In this document: piece after piece, positions 1 through 9,575 of the stretch | Position numbering within the stretch: the first letter of the stretch is position 1 | Layout of the letters: the number at the start of each line of letters is the position of its first letter | DNA from: Lacipirellula limnantheis | GTDB taxonomy: Bacteria > Planctomycetota > Planctomycetia > Pirellulales > Lacipirellulaceae | Length of the DNA: 64,000 bases | Direction: 5' to 3' | NCBI RefSeq assembly: GCF_007746075.1 | Contig: NZ_CP036339.1 | Coordinates: forward strand, 5,237,786-5,301,785 | Made by a program: the position numbers and the translations under genes | The notes under the pieces: model-generated | Databases searched by the model: none | The model's input: the letters and a program-made list of their open reading frames with translations, nothing else | What the model was told of the DNA's origin: nothing

Positions 1-76
1 AATGCGGAGTTAGGCCCAGAATCGCTCCCCTCCGCATTCCGCATTCATCCTTCAGCATTCCCCATTTGTCTCCGCT
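1..76. repeat. Dyad repeat family D, right arm plus part of loop
   Basis: The stretch at 33-66 reads as GCATTC/TCAGCATTC words (reverse complement of GAATGCTGAAGGATGAATGC). The same words occur as paired inverted arms at 16222-16340 and 17204-17302. The window begins with AATGCGGAG, which looks like the end of the matching left arm, so the dyad is cut by the window edge. No gene is visible here. Confidence 0.6.
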
Positions 77-125
77 CCGGCGGGTCGTTGCCCCGTGGCT
101 ACTGTTGCCTCCTTGCCACATCACG

Positions 126-155
126 TTGCCTCGACGCAACGCGACCGCTTATAGT
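126..155 (+). promoter_or_regulatory. Candidate sigma70-type promoter for surE
   Basis: TTGCCT at 126-131 and TATAGT at 150-155 are separated by 18 bp, close to the housekeeping consensus, and lie about 50 bp before the surE start. This is seen only as a motif match; no transcript evidence is available. Confidence 0.4.
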
Positions 156-205
156 GAATTTAACGGTTCAGCGAAGTAACGCCCTATTTCACCGCGGTTT
201 ACGGC

Positions 206-985
206 ATGCAGATCCTGCTTACGAACGACGACGGCATCTACGCCCCCGGTCTGGCGGCCCTGGAACACGAGTTGCGAAAGATCGGCTCCGTCGAAGTCGC
301 CGCGCCGTTGACCGAGCAGAGCGGCGTCGGCCACTCGATTACCTACCGCACGCCGCTGATGGCCCGCGAGATTTACGACGGCCCGCGGCGGCGCGGCTGG
401 GCGGTCGAGGGCAGCCCCGCCGACTGCGTCAAACTGGCGATCACCGAACTCTGCCGCCCGCGTCCGGCGCTGGTGGTGAGCGGGATCAACAGCGGCCTGA
501 ACGCGGGAATCAACGTCCTGTACTCCGGCACCGTGTCGGCGGCGATCGAAGGCGCCTTTTTCGGCGTGACGAGCATCGCCGTCTCGCTGGAATGGGACGA
601 GCAAGCCCGTTACGACGTCGCCGCTCAATTGGCTGTTCCGATTATTTCTCAGATTCTCGCCCAAAAGGGACCCGAACCACAACTTTACAACCTGAACATT
701 CCGCTGGCGGCGCTCGACCGACCGACTGAAGTGCGGGTCACCCCGATGTGCGTGGCGCCGTGGGACGAAAGTTACGAACGACGCGACGACCCGCGCGGCC
801 GCCCCTACTACTGGGCGACCGGCAAACAACACCCGCCGACCGACGCTTCGACCGATCTCGCCGAACTCCGCTCAGGCAACATCACGCTGACGCCGCTTGG
901 CTTTGACATGACGCGACGCGATAAACTGACCGAGATGCGACGCTGGCAACTCGGCTCGACGCTGAGTCGTCAACCGACGGCATAG
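206..985 (+). CDS. surE: 5'/3'-nucleotidase SurE
   Basis: SurE is a metal-dependent phosphatase that removes phosphate from 5'- and 3'-nucleoside monophosphates in the cytoplasm. The 259-residue protein starts MQILLTNDDG and has the four expected metal ligands in the standard places: D8, D9, S39 (in EQSGVGHS) and N95 (in SGINSG). The length fits the family (about 250-270). The ATG at 206 is chosen because the conserved N-terminus begins exactly there; no strong Shine-Dalgarno is visible. It stands alone, followed by a dyad repeat. Identification is firm. Confidence 0.96.
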   Translation: MQILLTNDDGIYAPGLAALEHELRKIGSVEVAAPLTEQSGVGHSITYRTPLMAREIYDGPRRRGWAVEGSPADCVKLAITELCRPRPALVVSGINSGLNAGINVLYSGTVSAAIEGAFFGVTSIAVSLEWDEQARYDVAAQLAVPIISQILAQKGPEPQLYNLNIPLAALDRPTEVRVTPMCVAPWDESYERRDDPRGRPYYWATGKQHPPTDASTDLAELRSGNITLTPLGFDMTRRDKLTEMRRWQLGSTLSRQPTA

Positions 986-1002
986 AAAATCAAATCGAAT
1001 AC

Positions 1003-1137
1003 ATTCAACACAGAGGACACAGAGAGCACAAAGAAAGCGATTGGAGCAAGCAAACTCCATCGCGTGGCCGACCACTGACAGCCGAATGCCGATCGCCCGC
1101 CCCTCTGTGTCCTCTGTGCTCTCTGTGTTGAAAGAAC
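1003..1137. repeat. Dyad repeat family C (CACAGAGGACACAGAG)
   Basis: Left arm CAACACAGAGGACACAGAG near 1005-1037 and right arm near 1100-1135 (reverse complement again begins CAACACAGAGAGCACAG) form an imperfect inverted repeat around a roughly 60-bp loop. It fills the gap between surE and the next gene. The arms are internally repetitive, built from an ACACAGAG word. Confidence 0.8.
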
Positions 1138-1162
1138 TAGTTCCATTGGAAGGAGTATCGGC

Positions 1163-1963
1163 ATGCACGCCTCGACCTTTCGCTCCGCCCTCGCCCTCGC
1201 CCTCGCCGCCGCGCTCGGCTGCGGAGACGCCCCGGCCCTGCCGACCGGCCCGGCCGCGCCACCAGCCGCCAGCACGCCTGTGCCGGAGGAGAAGCCCCTA
1301 GTCGCCGGCATCCCCGGCGAAGCGCTGCCCGAAAACGAGATTCCGGTGACGGATATCCCGCGGAAGTTTACTTCGAAGGATCCAATTAAGGGTCGACGTA
1401 CCCGCCAGGATGCGAAGGAAGGCGCCAACGTGCTGGGCATCAGTTCCGCCGCGGCGGCTGGCCTGTATGCCAAGCACCAGACGATGATTTTGGCAATCGA
1501 CCACGCGAACCAACTCTATTATCCGCAGAACGACTTCTCCTATCCCAAAACGCAAGAGTCCTTTATGAAGGACGTCGTTGCCTTGGCTCTCAACGGCGTT
1601 CCGCTGCCGGAAATCCCTGCGGACCAGGAATACTGCTACGTTCCTGCACAAGGCGAAGTCGGTCTGCAGATTCGTCTCGTGCCGGGCAGCCCGAAATCGA
1701 AGGTGCCGGCCGGTACGACTCCCGAAAAGGCCATCGAAATGCTCGGCGGCAGCCTTGAGCCCGAAGAGCCGGCGTACGTCCCGCCGACCACTCAAATCAG
1801 TCCCCCCCCGGGGGAACAACCCGCCGCCCCTGCTGCCGACCCCGCTGCCGCCGCGCCCGGCGAACCAGAAGGGGGCCGCGACGACGCCGGCAATCCGCTC
1901 GACCTCCGCGAACGCGCCGCCGGCTTCGGCGGCGCGTCGCCGACCGACGGCTTGTCCGAATAG
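1163..1963 (+). CDS. Putative lipoprotein, function unknown
   Basis: A 266-residue protein with a hydrophobic N-terminus ending in ALAAALGC (Cys20), a lipobox-like site although the -3 residue is Ala rather than Leu. The mature part begins with a Pro/Ala linker, has a compact middle region (about 60-190), and ends in a Pro/Ala/Gly-rich tail. GAAGGAG lies about 10 bases before the ATG. I do not recognise the family. It is probably exported and membrane-anchored. Confidence 0.75.
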   Translation: MHASTFRSALALALAAALGCGDAPALPTGPAAPPAASTPVPEEKPLVAGIPGEALPENEIPVTDIPRKFTSKDPIKGRRTRQDAKEGANVLGISSAAAAGLYAKHQTMILAIDHANQLYYPQNDFSYPKTQESFMKDVVALALNGVPLPEIPADQEYCYVPAQGEVGLQIRLVPGSPKSKVPAGTTPEKAIEMLGGSLEPEEPAYVPPTTQISPPPGEQPAAPAADPAAAAPGEPEGGRDDAGNPLDLRERAAGFGGASPTDGLSE

Positions 1964-2128
1964 GGCTGATTCGAAAAGGCAACATCGAGACGCCGCTTCC
2001 GGCCGAAATCGGCAGCGGCATGCAATCTGCGACAGTCACCGCTCAAGACCTTCGAAGGAGTTCCAACACTTCATCCAGCGCACGGAAGCGACAGCCTCGT
2101 CCCTCACGACCTGCTTCTCTGACGTGCT

Positions 2129-2962
2129 ATGAATCGATCGACTTCTCCTTCGCTGTTCGGCCTCCCCTCGTTCGCGTGGAAACTGATCCTCGCGGCGGCG
2201 ATTCTCGCCGTCATGCTGCTGACTCGCGCGAATGCAGCTCACGCCGATAGCTGCACAGCGACGCCGCTGCGCACGCCACCGGCGCCCCCCGCATGTCCGC
2301 CAGCGCAAGACAGCTGGATCTTCCTGCCGAGTCGCTTTACCCACGATCCGACCACCGGCGCCCGCGTCGCCCAGTATGCGATGAAGCCGCCGATCGAGCC
2401 TTTCGACGACCCGCGCCGTGTCACCAGCGGCTACTCGCGCAATCGCACAATCATCCGCGGCGGCGACGGCTCGGTCGACACGATTTACCGCGTCACTAGC
2501 TTCGGCAACGGCCGCGGCGGAATGGACGCCGAGTGGGAACGCTTCCACGACGCGTGGCGCGGTTCCACGATCGCCGGCGGCCAAAGCCAGGCCTTCATCC
2601 CCGGCTACGGCGCGTGGTACGGCGGCGGCTATCGCAACAGCGGCGGCTTCGGCGGCGCGGGCTACGGCGGCGGCGGTTACGCACCCGGCGGAGGTGGCTA
2701 CGGTCCGGGCAGCGGCGGCTATGGTCCGGGCGGGGGGGGATACGGCCCCGGCGCCGGCGTCCCGCCCTGGGGATATGGCGGTTACGGCTACGGACCTGGC
2801 TACGGCGTCCCCGACGCCGGCCGCCTCGATCCCGATGGCGCGGACGGCTATCGCGAACCGCAGTACCGCACGCCCAACCGTGAGTTCTACTACGACGAGC
2901 CGGCGCGCGACTTCGACAATGGCGGCCATCACGGCGGCGGCGGCGGGCATCACCACGACTGA
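2129..2962 (+). CDS. Exported glycine-rich protein with GYGGGGY repeats
   Basis: The 277-residue protein has a long N-terminal hydrophobic segment (about residues 15-38, ending ANAAHA) that looks like a signal peptide. A central domain follows (about 45-150) with an RVTSGYSRNRTIIRGGDGS stretch, then a low-complexity region rich in Gly, Tyr and Pro (GYGPGGGGYGPG type, about 165-235). The C-terminus is GGHHGGGGGHHHD, a possible metal-binding tail. Function is unknown; the composition suggests a cell-envelope or extracellular structural role. Confidence 0.75.
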   Translation: MNRSTSPSLFGLPSFAWKLILAAAILAVMLLTRANAAHADSCTATPLRTPPAPPACPPAQDSWIFLPSRFTHDPTTGARVAQYAMKPPIEPFDDPRRVTSGYSRNRTIIRGGDGSVDTIYRVTSFGNGRGGMDAEWERFHDAWRGSTIAGGQSQAFIPGYGAWYGGGYRNSGGFGGAGYGGGGYAPGGGGYGPGSGGYGPGGGGYGPGAGVPPWGYGGYGYGPGYGVPDAGRLDPDGADGYREPQYRTPNREFYYDEPARDFDNGGHHGGGGGHHHD

Positions 2963-2973
2963 TCAAGTTTTTC

Positions 2974-3174
2974 ACCACGACGGCACGACGAGCACGGCGG
3001 AAATGCCTTTCAAGCTACGCCTTGTTTAATCCTGTATTTACTTTGCGCCTTCGCGCCTTTGCGTGAGATCATCTTGGTTTAGATCTCACGCAAAGGCGCG
3101 AAGGCGCAAAGAAAGACGGAAGAGCGAACGACTTGTTCTCGTCATGTCTGTCGTGCCGTCGTGGTTCAATTCTT
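2974..3174. repeat. Nested inverted repeat: family F outside, family B inside
   Basis: The outer arms are ACCACGACGGCACGACGAGC near 2976 and its near complement ending GTCGTGCCGTCGTGGT near 3168. Inside them lies a second, almost perfect dyad: TTTGCGCCTTCGCGCCTTTG near 3042-3061 and CGCAAAGGCGCGAAGGCGCA near 3090-3109. Both dyads share one centre. There is no coding potential here. Confidence 0.9.
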
Positions 3175-3185
3175 ACGGAACAGCG

Positions 3186-3761
3186 TTAAGGCACGGGGCG
3201 ATTGGTCCGGGCACTGTTCACCGCATCGATCGGCTTGCCGTCGAAATAGGCGGTGTATCCTTTCAGCAGCCACCGGTCGCCGCTCTTCGCCCACTCCATA
3301 TCAACCCGTTGGTTAACGTACGGAACAGGCTGGCCGCTCGAAACGTGAATTCCGTTGAGGAAGGCGCGCGAACTCGACGTGGCGCTGCTGGGCGTTGTTG
3401 ACTCTTCGAGCGTCACCTCGATGTTCCGCCCGCTGCCGGCGCTCTCGACCTTGACCGATGGCATCAAGGCTTGCACGTCCGCGCGGATTTGGGCGGCGCT
3501 AGGGTCAACGAGCGCCAAGACGCCCTCGACGTCGTTCCGGTCAACGGCGGCGTAAATGTCGTGAACCGCGGAAGCGACCTGCTCGCGATCGGTCTGCACG
3601 AACCACTCAATCGCCAAGAGGACGATCGTCGCTGCAACCGCGGCCGCCAAAGCGCCCAGCGAACCGCCGGTTCGGCGCGCCATAAAGAAGACCAACGTGA
3701 GCGTCGTCGCCAGTCCGCCGATGACGGCGATGGCCAGCCCGTTTTCGGTGAAGAACGTCAT
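3186..3761 (-). CDS. Membrane-anchored protein with NTF2-like soluble domain (unknown)
   Basis: The start is taken at 3761, where TAAGGAA sits about 6 bases upstream; the longer frame reading to 3923 runs through a dyad repeat. The 191-residue product begins with two hydrophobic segments (about residues 8-24 and 34-53). A soluble domain follows with AVHDIYAAVDRNDVEGVLAL and a C-terminal KSGDRWLLKGYTAYFDGKPI. That pattern recalls SnoaL/NTF2-like folds, but this is a weak guess. The protein would sit in the inner membrane with its domain outside or inside, undecided. Confidence 0.75.
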   Translation of the reverse strand: MTFFTENGLAIAVIGGLATTLTLVFFMARRTGGSLGALAAAVAATIVLLAIEWFVQTDREQVASAVHDIYAAVDRNDVEGVLALVDPSAAQIRADVQALMPSVKVESAGSGRNIEVTLEESTTPSSATSSSRAFLNGIHVSSGQPVPYVNQRVDMEWAKSGDRWLLKGYTAYFDGKPIDAVNSARTNRPVP

Positions 3762-4075
3762 CGTGAGTTCCTTAGCAACAGGTGTGGCCGCAACGCGGCC
3801 TTCCATACGAAGGCTGTGGGAGAGGTCTCTGCCCCCGAAAGCGGCGCTGTGTAACCGCCATGGCTCGTGGCAGTGAACGGATTCGGCGTCGGAGACGCCT
3901 CCCACAAATGAGTGAACGTGCAAAGGGGCCGCAACGCTGCCTCGGATGTAAAAGTCTCGTCTTGCGGCTTATTTCGATGATACGACGCATGCGCGTTTGC
4001 CGCCACGCATTCCGCCAGTTTGCCCGCAGTTGCAACGGCTCTGTGGGCGACGGCGGCCGGTACAATAGCACTTAG
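3762..4075. repeat. Intergenic region with dyad repeat family K
   Basis: Within 3814-3907 the arms TGTGGGAGAGGTCTCTGCCC and GGCGTCGGAGACGCCTCCCA form an imperfect inverted repeat. A related dyad (GTGGGAGGCG...GACGCCGATT) occurs at 41968-42063. The rest of the stretch carries the possible start signals of the next gene and nothing else I can support. Confidence 0.6.
4061..4066 (+). promoter_or_regulatory. Candidate -10 box (possible leaderless start)
   Basis: TACAAT ends 9 bases before the ATG at 4076, and no Shine-Dalgarno precedes the ATG. If this is the -10 box, transcription would begin at or next to the start codon. No good -35 hexamer is present at the usual distance, so the call is weak. 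Confidence 0.25.
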
Positions 4076-5575
4076 ATGCCTCGCCTCGCCGACTACTTTC
4101 GAAGCACGTTTGGCCTCGACCTGCGGTCGCTCGCGGCGATGCGCATCGGTCTGGCAGGGGTCGTGCTGACCGATCTCGCCATTCGCGCCAGTGACTTCCG
4201 CGCCATGTATTCCAGCGCGGGGTTCGCGCCGGTCGAGTTCGTCCGCGAGCTCCAGCAGCTCCCCGTGTGGTCGCTGCACCTCCTCAGCGGCAACGACGCG
4301 TGGCAAGCGCTGCTGTTCGGGCTAGCCGCCCTGCTGGCGCTGGCCATGCTTGTCGGCTATGGAACGCGGCTGGCGGTCATCGGCTCTTGGATCCTGCTCA
4401 CGTCGCTGCAGATGCGGCTGCCGCTGGTGCTAAACGCCGGCGATACAATGCTGCGCGTCGCCCTTTTCTGGAGCATGTTTTTGCCTGTCGGGGAGGCGTG
4501 GTCGCTCGATGCGCGACGGCGTCGCAGTCCCGCGGAATTGTCTCAGGGTCATCCGCACGTGTCGTTCGCCACGTTCGCTCTGATCGTTCAGCTCGCCATT
4601 GTCTACTGGTTCGCCGGCTGGGCCAAATGGAACGATGCCTGGCTTCGCGAAGACGCCTTGGGCAACGTCTGCAAGTTTGGGCTGTACGGGCTGCCGCTCG
4701 GCACCGCGCTCAGCGGCTACCCTGCCCTGACCCAACTGTTCAGCCGCGTCACCGTCTGGTTAGAAATTCTTGGCCCGCTGCTGCTGTTTATACCGTGGCA
4801 AGCGGCCCGACTCCGGCTGATTGCCTTCACTGCATTCGTACTGCTCCACCTCGGCATCGCCGTGACGATGACCGTGGGACTGTTTTCCTATGCGGCGATT
4901 GCCGTCTGGCTGGCCGTGCTGCCCCGCGAATTCTGGGACCGCTTCGCGGCGTTCCGTTGGGCCGAGCCGCCGCCGCCCGTGAGCATGACGCCGATTACCT
5001 CAAGCCGGCGCTTCGGCCGGAACTTTATCACCGCGTTGTGCGTCCTATCGCTCGCCATCGTCGTGTACTGGAACGTCGCCAGCGAAGTTTCCCGCCACGC
5101 CCTCAATTCGTTCGACCGCTCGGTGCGAATGGTGGGACATCTGACCGGCTTGCGACAGGGCTGGGGGGTGTTTGCGCGCCCGCCGCGACGCGACGGCTGG
5201 TTTGTCTATCAGGCTCGACTTCAAAATGGCGAGCTGGTCGATCTCTGGAGCGGCGGCGCGGAGGTGCTCCAACAGAAGCCGGCGCTGACGTCCCGCCAAT
5301 TCAGCAACCACCGCTGGCGAAAGCTGCATCTCCGGCTCCGCGCGGACTCGTGCGCGCCGTACCGCCAGGCGCTGGCCGACTACATGATTCGCCGCTGGAA
5401 TGCCGAACATGGCCCCAGCGAGCAAGTCGTGCGGCTCGATTTCTATTACTACTCGCAAGAGTTCGATCTGGCCGGCACGCCGGGCGACCACGCCCGGATG
5501 ACGCTCGCTCAGGTCGTCGCCGGCGACGAAGGGGGGAACTTCGCCGAAGCCTTGCGCGACGGCAGCGAGTTTTAA
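4076..5575 (+). CDS. HTTM-domain integral membrane protein
   Basis: The 499-residue protein resembles HTTM proteins (the vitamin K-dependent gamma-carboxylase-like membrane domain). The opening FGLDLRSLAAMRIGLAGVVL is followed by an acidic helix start and several long hydrophobic segments spread over residues 15-330, including IVQLAIVYWFAGWAKWNDAW. The C-terminal third (about 345-499) is soluble. The family is found scattered in many bacteria, and its bacterial reaction is largely unknown. Gene starts at ATG 4076; see the promoter entry. Confidence 0.8.
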   Translation: MPRLADYFRSTFGLDLRSLAAMRIGLAGVVLTDLAIRASDFRAMYSSAGFAPVEFVRELQQLPVWSLHLLSGNDAWQALLFGLAALLALAMLVGYGTRLAVIGSWILLTSLQMRLPLVLNAGDTMLRVALFWSMFLPVGEAWSLDARRRRSPAELSQGHPHVSFATFALIVQLAIVYWFAGWAKWNDAWLREDALGNVCKFGLYGLPLGTALSGYPALTQLFSRVTVWLEILGPLLLFIPWQAARLRLIAFTAFVLLHLGIAVTMTVGLFSYAAIAVWLAVLPREFWDRFAAFRWAEPPPPVSMTPITSSRRFGRNFITALCVLSLAIVVYWNVASEVSRHALNSFDRSVRMVGHLTGLRQGWGVFARPPRRDGWFVYQARLQNGELVDLWSGGAEVLQQKPALTSRQFSNHRWRKLHLRLRADSCAPYRQALADYMIRRWNAEHGPSEQVVRLDFYYYSQEFDLAGTPGDHARMTLAQVVAGDEGGNFAEALRDGSEF

Positions 5576-5594
5576 GTCGGCGCGACTTCCCCGA

Positions 5595-5963
5595 TCACCC
5601 GGGCGATGCCCGGAACCGCTCGCGCAGCAGCATCGTCGTGGAGCCGATGCAAATCACCGCGAGCACGATTTCCAGCGGCCAGAGCGGGATCACCGGTTTG
5701 TCGGGCGTCGAGTAATTCGGCGCGCCGACGGCGCGCTTCTCTCCCGAACCGCTGTCATCGATCTCCAGCGAGCCGCTGGCGACCGCCGAGCGGGCCTGGT
5801 ACTTGTTCTCGATGTTTGCCTGCCGCTTGCCGAACTTCCCGCCCGTGGCGAGCAGCGCCGCGAGCCCCACCGCGGTGAACAGCGCGAACCACAGCCACGG
5901 CGAGTCGGTAATCGGCGCTTTGGGCGAGCGCTGATTCTCAGATTCCCGAGACTGTGTCGCCAT
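5595..5963 (-). CDS. Small two-helix membrane protein, unknown
   Basis: A 122-residue product read from ATG 5963 (MATQSRESEN). Hydrophobic segments lie at about residues 24-40 (WLWFALFTAVGLAALLATGG) and 93-112 (PLEIVLAVICIGSTTMLL); the loop between them is polar. A longer frame from 6023 is possible but runs through a dyad (5989-6047). It is only 31 bp from the sulfur-free C-terminus of the opposing HTTM gene. I do not recognise the family. Confidence 0.6.
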   Translation of the reverse strand: MATQSRESENQRSPKAPITDSPWLWFALFTAVGLAALLATGGKFGKRQANIENKYQARSAVASGSLEIDDSGSGEKRAVGAPNYSTPDKPVIPLWPLEIVLAVICIGSTTMLLRERFRASPG

Positions 5964-5988
5964 GACTTCGTCGCTTTCTAAAGGGAGC

Positions 5989-6047
5989 ACCGCTGATAAA
6001 CGCTGGCCGGACGCTAACGACATTAGCGCCGCCGAGCGTCTATCAGC
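5989..6047. repeat. Imperfect inverted repeat between eno and the small membrane gene
   Basis: CACCGCTGATAAACGCT at about 5990 is mirrored by AGCGTCTATCAGCGGTG at about 6034-6050. It resembles the inner dyad at 26660-26735 (GATGAACGCTGATAGACGC). It lies just downstream of eno on the minus strand, where it could also act as a transcript end. Confidence 0.6.
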
Positions 6048-6080
6048 GGTGAATTCCTCGCCGCGACTCTCGTCCGGCGA

Positions 6081-7487
<1,407 letters not shown>

Positions 7488-7554
7488 TCAATGTACTGAG
7501 ACGCCGGGGGCGGGGACGCCTCGGCTCGCTTTGAGTGATTCGTGTTCACCTCGT

Positions 7555-8667
7555 TCATGACAACTTCTTTAGCTTGGAGACGCGCCCGCTGCCGACCCAC
7601 TCGGCGACGTAGATATTGCCGTCGGCGTCGAAGCAGGCGTCGTGCGGGTGGACGAACTTGCCGGCGTTCCACTGCTTCTCGTCGCCGCGGATGGCGAAAT
7701 TCGCGTCGGCTTTCATCCGCTCGCTGTCGTCGCCGAGATGGGAGACGACCTCGTTCTTGCCGTTGAGCAAGGTAACGCGGCCGACAAGGTCGGGGACGAG
7801 CAACAGTTCGCCTTGCGAGTCGACGTTCGCCGGCAGGAGGAAGCCGTCCTGCGTGCGGCGGTGCTCGCCGTCGAGCGTGAACCACTGGAGGCGCTTGTTC
7901 GCTCGATCGGCGACGACGACGAGAGGTTCGTCGCCGCGGGCGTCGATCCAGACGCCGTGGGGGGTGTTGAACGCGCCATCCGCGGGTTTGTCGCCATCGG
8001 ACGGTTTGCCGAAGCTGCTGAGCCACTTGCCGTCGGCGTCGTAGCGGTGCATGCGGAAGCTGCCGTAGCCGTCGGCGAGGTAGAAGCCGCCATCGGGCAA
8101 GAATGCGTAGTTGGTGGGATGGAAGCGATCGCGGCCCCACGGATTGTCGGTGCGCGGCAGCACATTTTCGCCCTCGGCGTAGCCGCCCGCCTCCATCGGA
8201 GCGAACTTGTGCCAGACGGTCTCGCCGTCGGGGGTCAGCTTGGCGAACGACCGCTTCATCTGATACGCGGTCGCGTAGACGAAGTCGTCGCTGCCCTCCT
8301 GGCGGACTTCGAGCCCATGGCCGCCCCCTTGGAACTGGCTGCCGAAGGAGCGGATGTAGTTCCCCTCGGGATCGAAGACGAAGATCGACGGATGATCGGG
8401 TTGGTCAGGGCGACCCTCATGAATGACGTAGACCGAGCCGTCGCTGCCGACGGCGACGTTGTGGGTCGTCTGCCAGGTGAACTTTGCGGGAAGTTTCGCC
8501 CAGTGGTGATCGACTTCGTATTGATGGTCGCCGACGCCGACGATCGGTCGCTTCGCATCGCTCTTGGCCGCGGTGACGAGCGCGGGAGCGGCCACCAGAG
8601 CGAGCGAGCCGGCCGCGGCTTGTTGGACGAAGGTGCGACGAGTGAGCGAATGATTGGTGCGCGACAT
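7555..8667 (-). CDS. Tat-exported NHL/six-bladed beta-propeller protein
   Basis: The 370-residue product starts at ATG 8667 (MSRTNHSLTRRTFVQQAAAG). It carries a twin-arginine signal (RRTF) followed by a hydrophobic stretch (SLALVAAPALVTAA) and would be exported folded. The mature part shows repeated propeller strands such as SDGSVYVIHEGR, ILPDGGFYLADGYGS and CFDADGNIYVAEWVGSGRV. This resembles NHL-repeat and peptidyl-alpha-hydroxyglycine lyase-like propellers. Substrate is unknown. CAGGA lies about 9 bases upstream of the chosen start; the longer frame to 8817 runs through an inverted repeat. Confidence 0.85.
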   Translation of the reverse strand: MSRTNHSLTRRTFVQQAAAGSLALVAAPALVTAAKSDAKRPIVGVGDHQYEVDHHWAKLPAKFTWQTTHNVAVGSDGSVYVIHEGRPDQPDHPSIFVFDPEGNYIRSFGSQFQGGGHGLEVRQEGSDDFVYATAYQMKRSFAKLTPDGETVWHKFAPMEAGGYAEGENVLPRTDNPWGRDRFHPTNYAFLPDGGFYLADGYGSFRMHRYDADGKWLSSFGKPSDGDKPADGAFNTPHGVWIDARGDEPLVVVADRANKRLQWFTLDGEHRRTQDGFLLPANVDSQGELLLVPDLVGRVTLLNGKNEVVSHLGDDSERMKADANFAIRGDEKQWNAGKFVHPHDACFDADGNIYVAEWVGSGRVSKLKKLS

Positions 8668-8709
8668 GACGCTTGATCCTGAAACGGATGATGTTGAAAA
8701 GAAGGCCGC

Positions 8710-8811
8710 CGTTTTGTCCGCCGTTGATTCTACCGCAGAGCGGACAAAACGCGACTCGCCGCGGCGCAAGTCGTTGGCGCTGCAGGCAGTTCGGCGGTTG
8801 GCGTTTTGTCC
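8710..8811. promoter_or_regulatory. Perfect 12-bp inverted repeat plus third half-site (operator-like)
   Basis: CGTTTTGTCCGC at 8710-8721 is repeated as its exact complement at 8740-8751 (GCGGACAAAACG, 18-bp spacer). CGTTTTGTCC occurs again at 8802-8811. It sits 43 bp upstream of the propeller gene start. It could be an operator for that gene or a hairpin. Confidence 0.4.
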
Positions 8812-8849
8812 TGACATAAGGGCGTTACCGGGACTGAATGGGCAATTGG

Positions 8850-8950
8850 AATCGTCAGTGGTCAGTGGTCAGTGGTCAGTTGCGAAGGCGATGAGGTTTG
8901 ATTCTGGCGGCAGCCGCCACTGACTACTGACAACGGACAACTGACTGTTT
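8850..8950. repeat. Dyad repeat family E (GTCAGTGGTCAGT)
   Basis: The left arm holds four direct copies of a 7-mer, GTCAGTG or GTCAGTT (8851-8881). The right arm at about 8911-8949 contains CACTGACTACTGACAAC and ACAACTGACTG, the inverted form. The rest of the gap from 8668 to 9204 holds the operator-like repeat (8710-8811) and a family A half-arm near 9084-9110, but no gene. Confidence 0.75.
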
Positions 8951-9204
8951 AGCTACCTCGAACATAGAGAGGTGCGCGGCCATTTTCTACAAAAAAGTTG
9001 TCGGGATATTGTGGAGCGAGGTGGCCACAAATGAGGGCTTGACGCGCGCGAGCACTTGGAAAACGCACCATCTTGATTCAGGTGAACCGCCAAGAGCGCC
9101 AAGGAAACACGGCGAACCTGAAATCGTCGCTAGCCCTTGGCATCGCATTTCTTCCTGGCTTAGATTGGGTTGCTGATGAACGCAAGCTTGCGGAGATTGA
9201 GGTC

Positions 9205-9528
9205 ATGCCCAAGTCCCGTTGCGATTACTGCGAGGCTGAGCTCGAGCCGAGCCGCGAGTTCATCTACGAGATGGAATCGCAGAACTTCGTTGACGACGAG
9301 GAATGGCTTGAGGAGATTCGTCGCGTGCCGGCTTACCACGGAGAGCCGCTGCGGATTTGCAAGAAGTGTCAGGCGAGCATTGAGCGGAACGAAGCCGATC
9401 TCGAGTCGGACGCCCCTGAAGAGGATCACGAACAGCGCGGCGCTTTCAGGCTGTTGGCATTTGTCGTGATCCTGGGGGCTTTGGCAATCCTCACTGATAT
9501 GGTGATCTCTTTCTTTCAGAGCCCGTAA
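9205..9528 (+). CDS. Small zinc-ribbon protein with C-terminal membrane anchor
   Basis: The 107-residue product from ATG 9205 begins MPKSRCDYCEAELEPSRE. Two CxxC knuckles (CDYC near residues 6-9 and CKKC in RICKKCQ near 52-55) suggest one zinc site. An acidic linker and a single hydrophobic segment (LLAFVVILGALAILTDMVI) near the C-terminus follow, so the ribbon would be cytoplasmic and tail-anchored. The longer frame to 9073 runs through a family A repeat arm, so the internal start is preferred. No specific function is recognised. Confidence 0.7.
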   Translation: MPKSRCDYCEAELEPSREFIYEMESQNFVDDEEWLEEIRRVPAYHGEPLRICKKCQASIERNEADLESDAPEEDHEQRGAFRLLAFVVILGALAILTDMVISFFQSP

Positions 9529-9575
9529 CGTCTGAAATCCCAAGCGGGGCGTTCCGGCAAGCCGTTGACCCGCGG

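Noticed and set aside
4267-5715. 482-residue plus-strand frame overlapping the HTTM gene
   Set aside because: Arg/Ala-rich shadow without start signals; the HTTM frame has the membrane segments.
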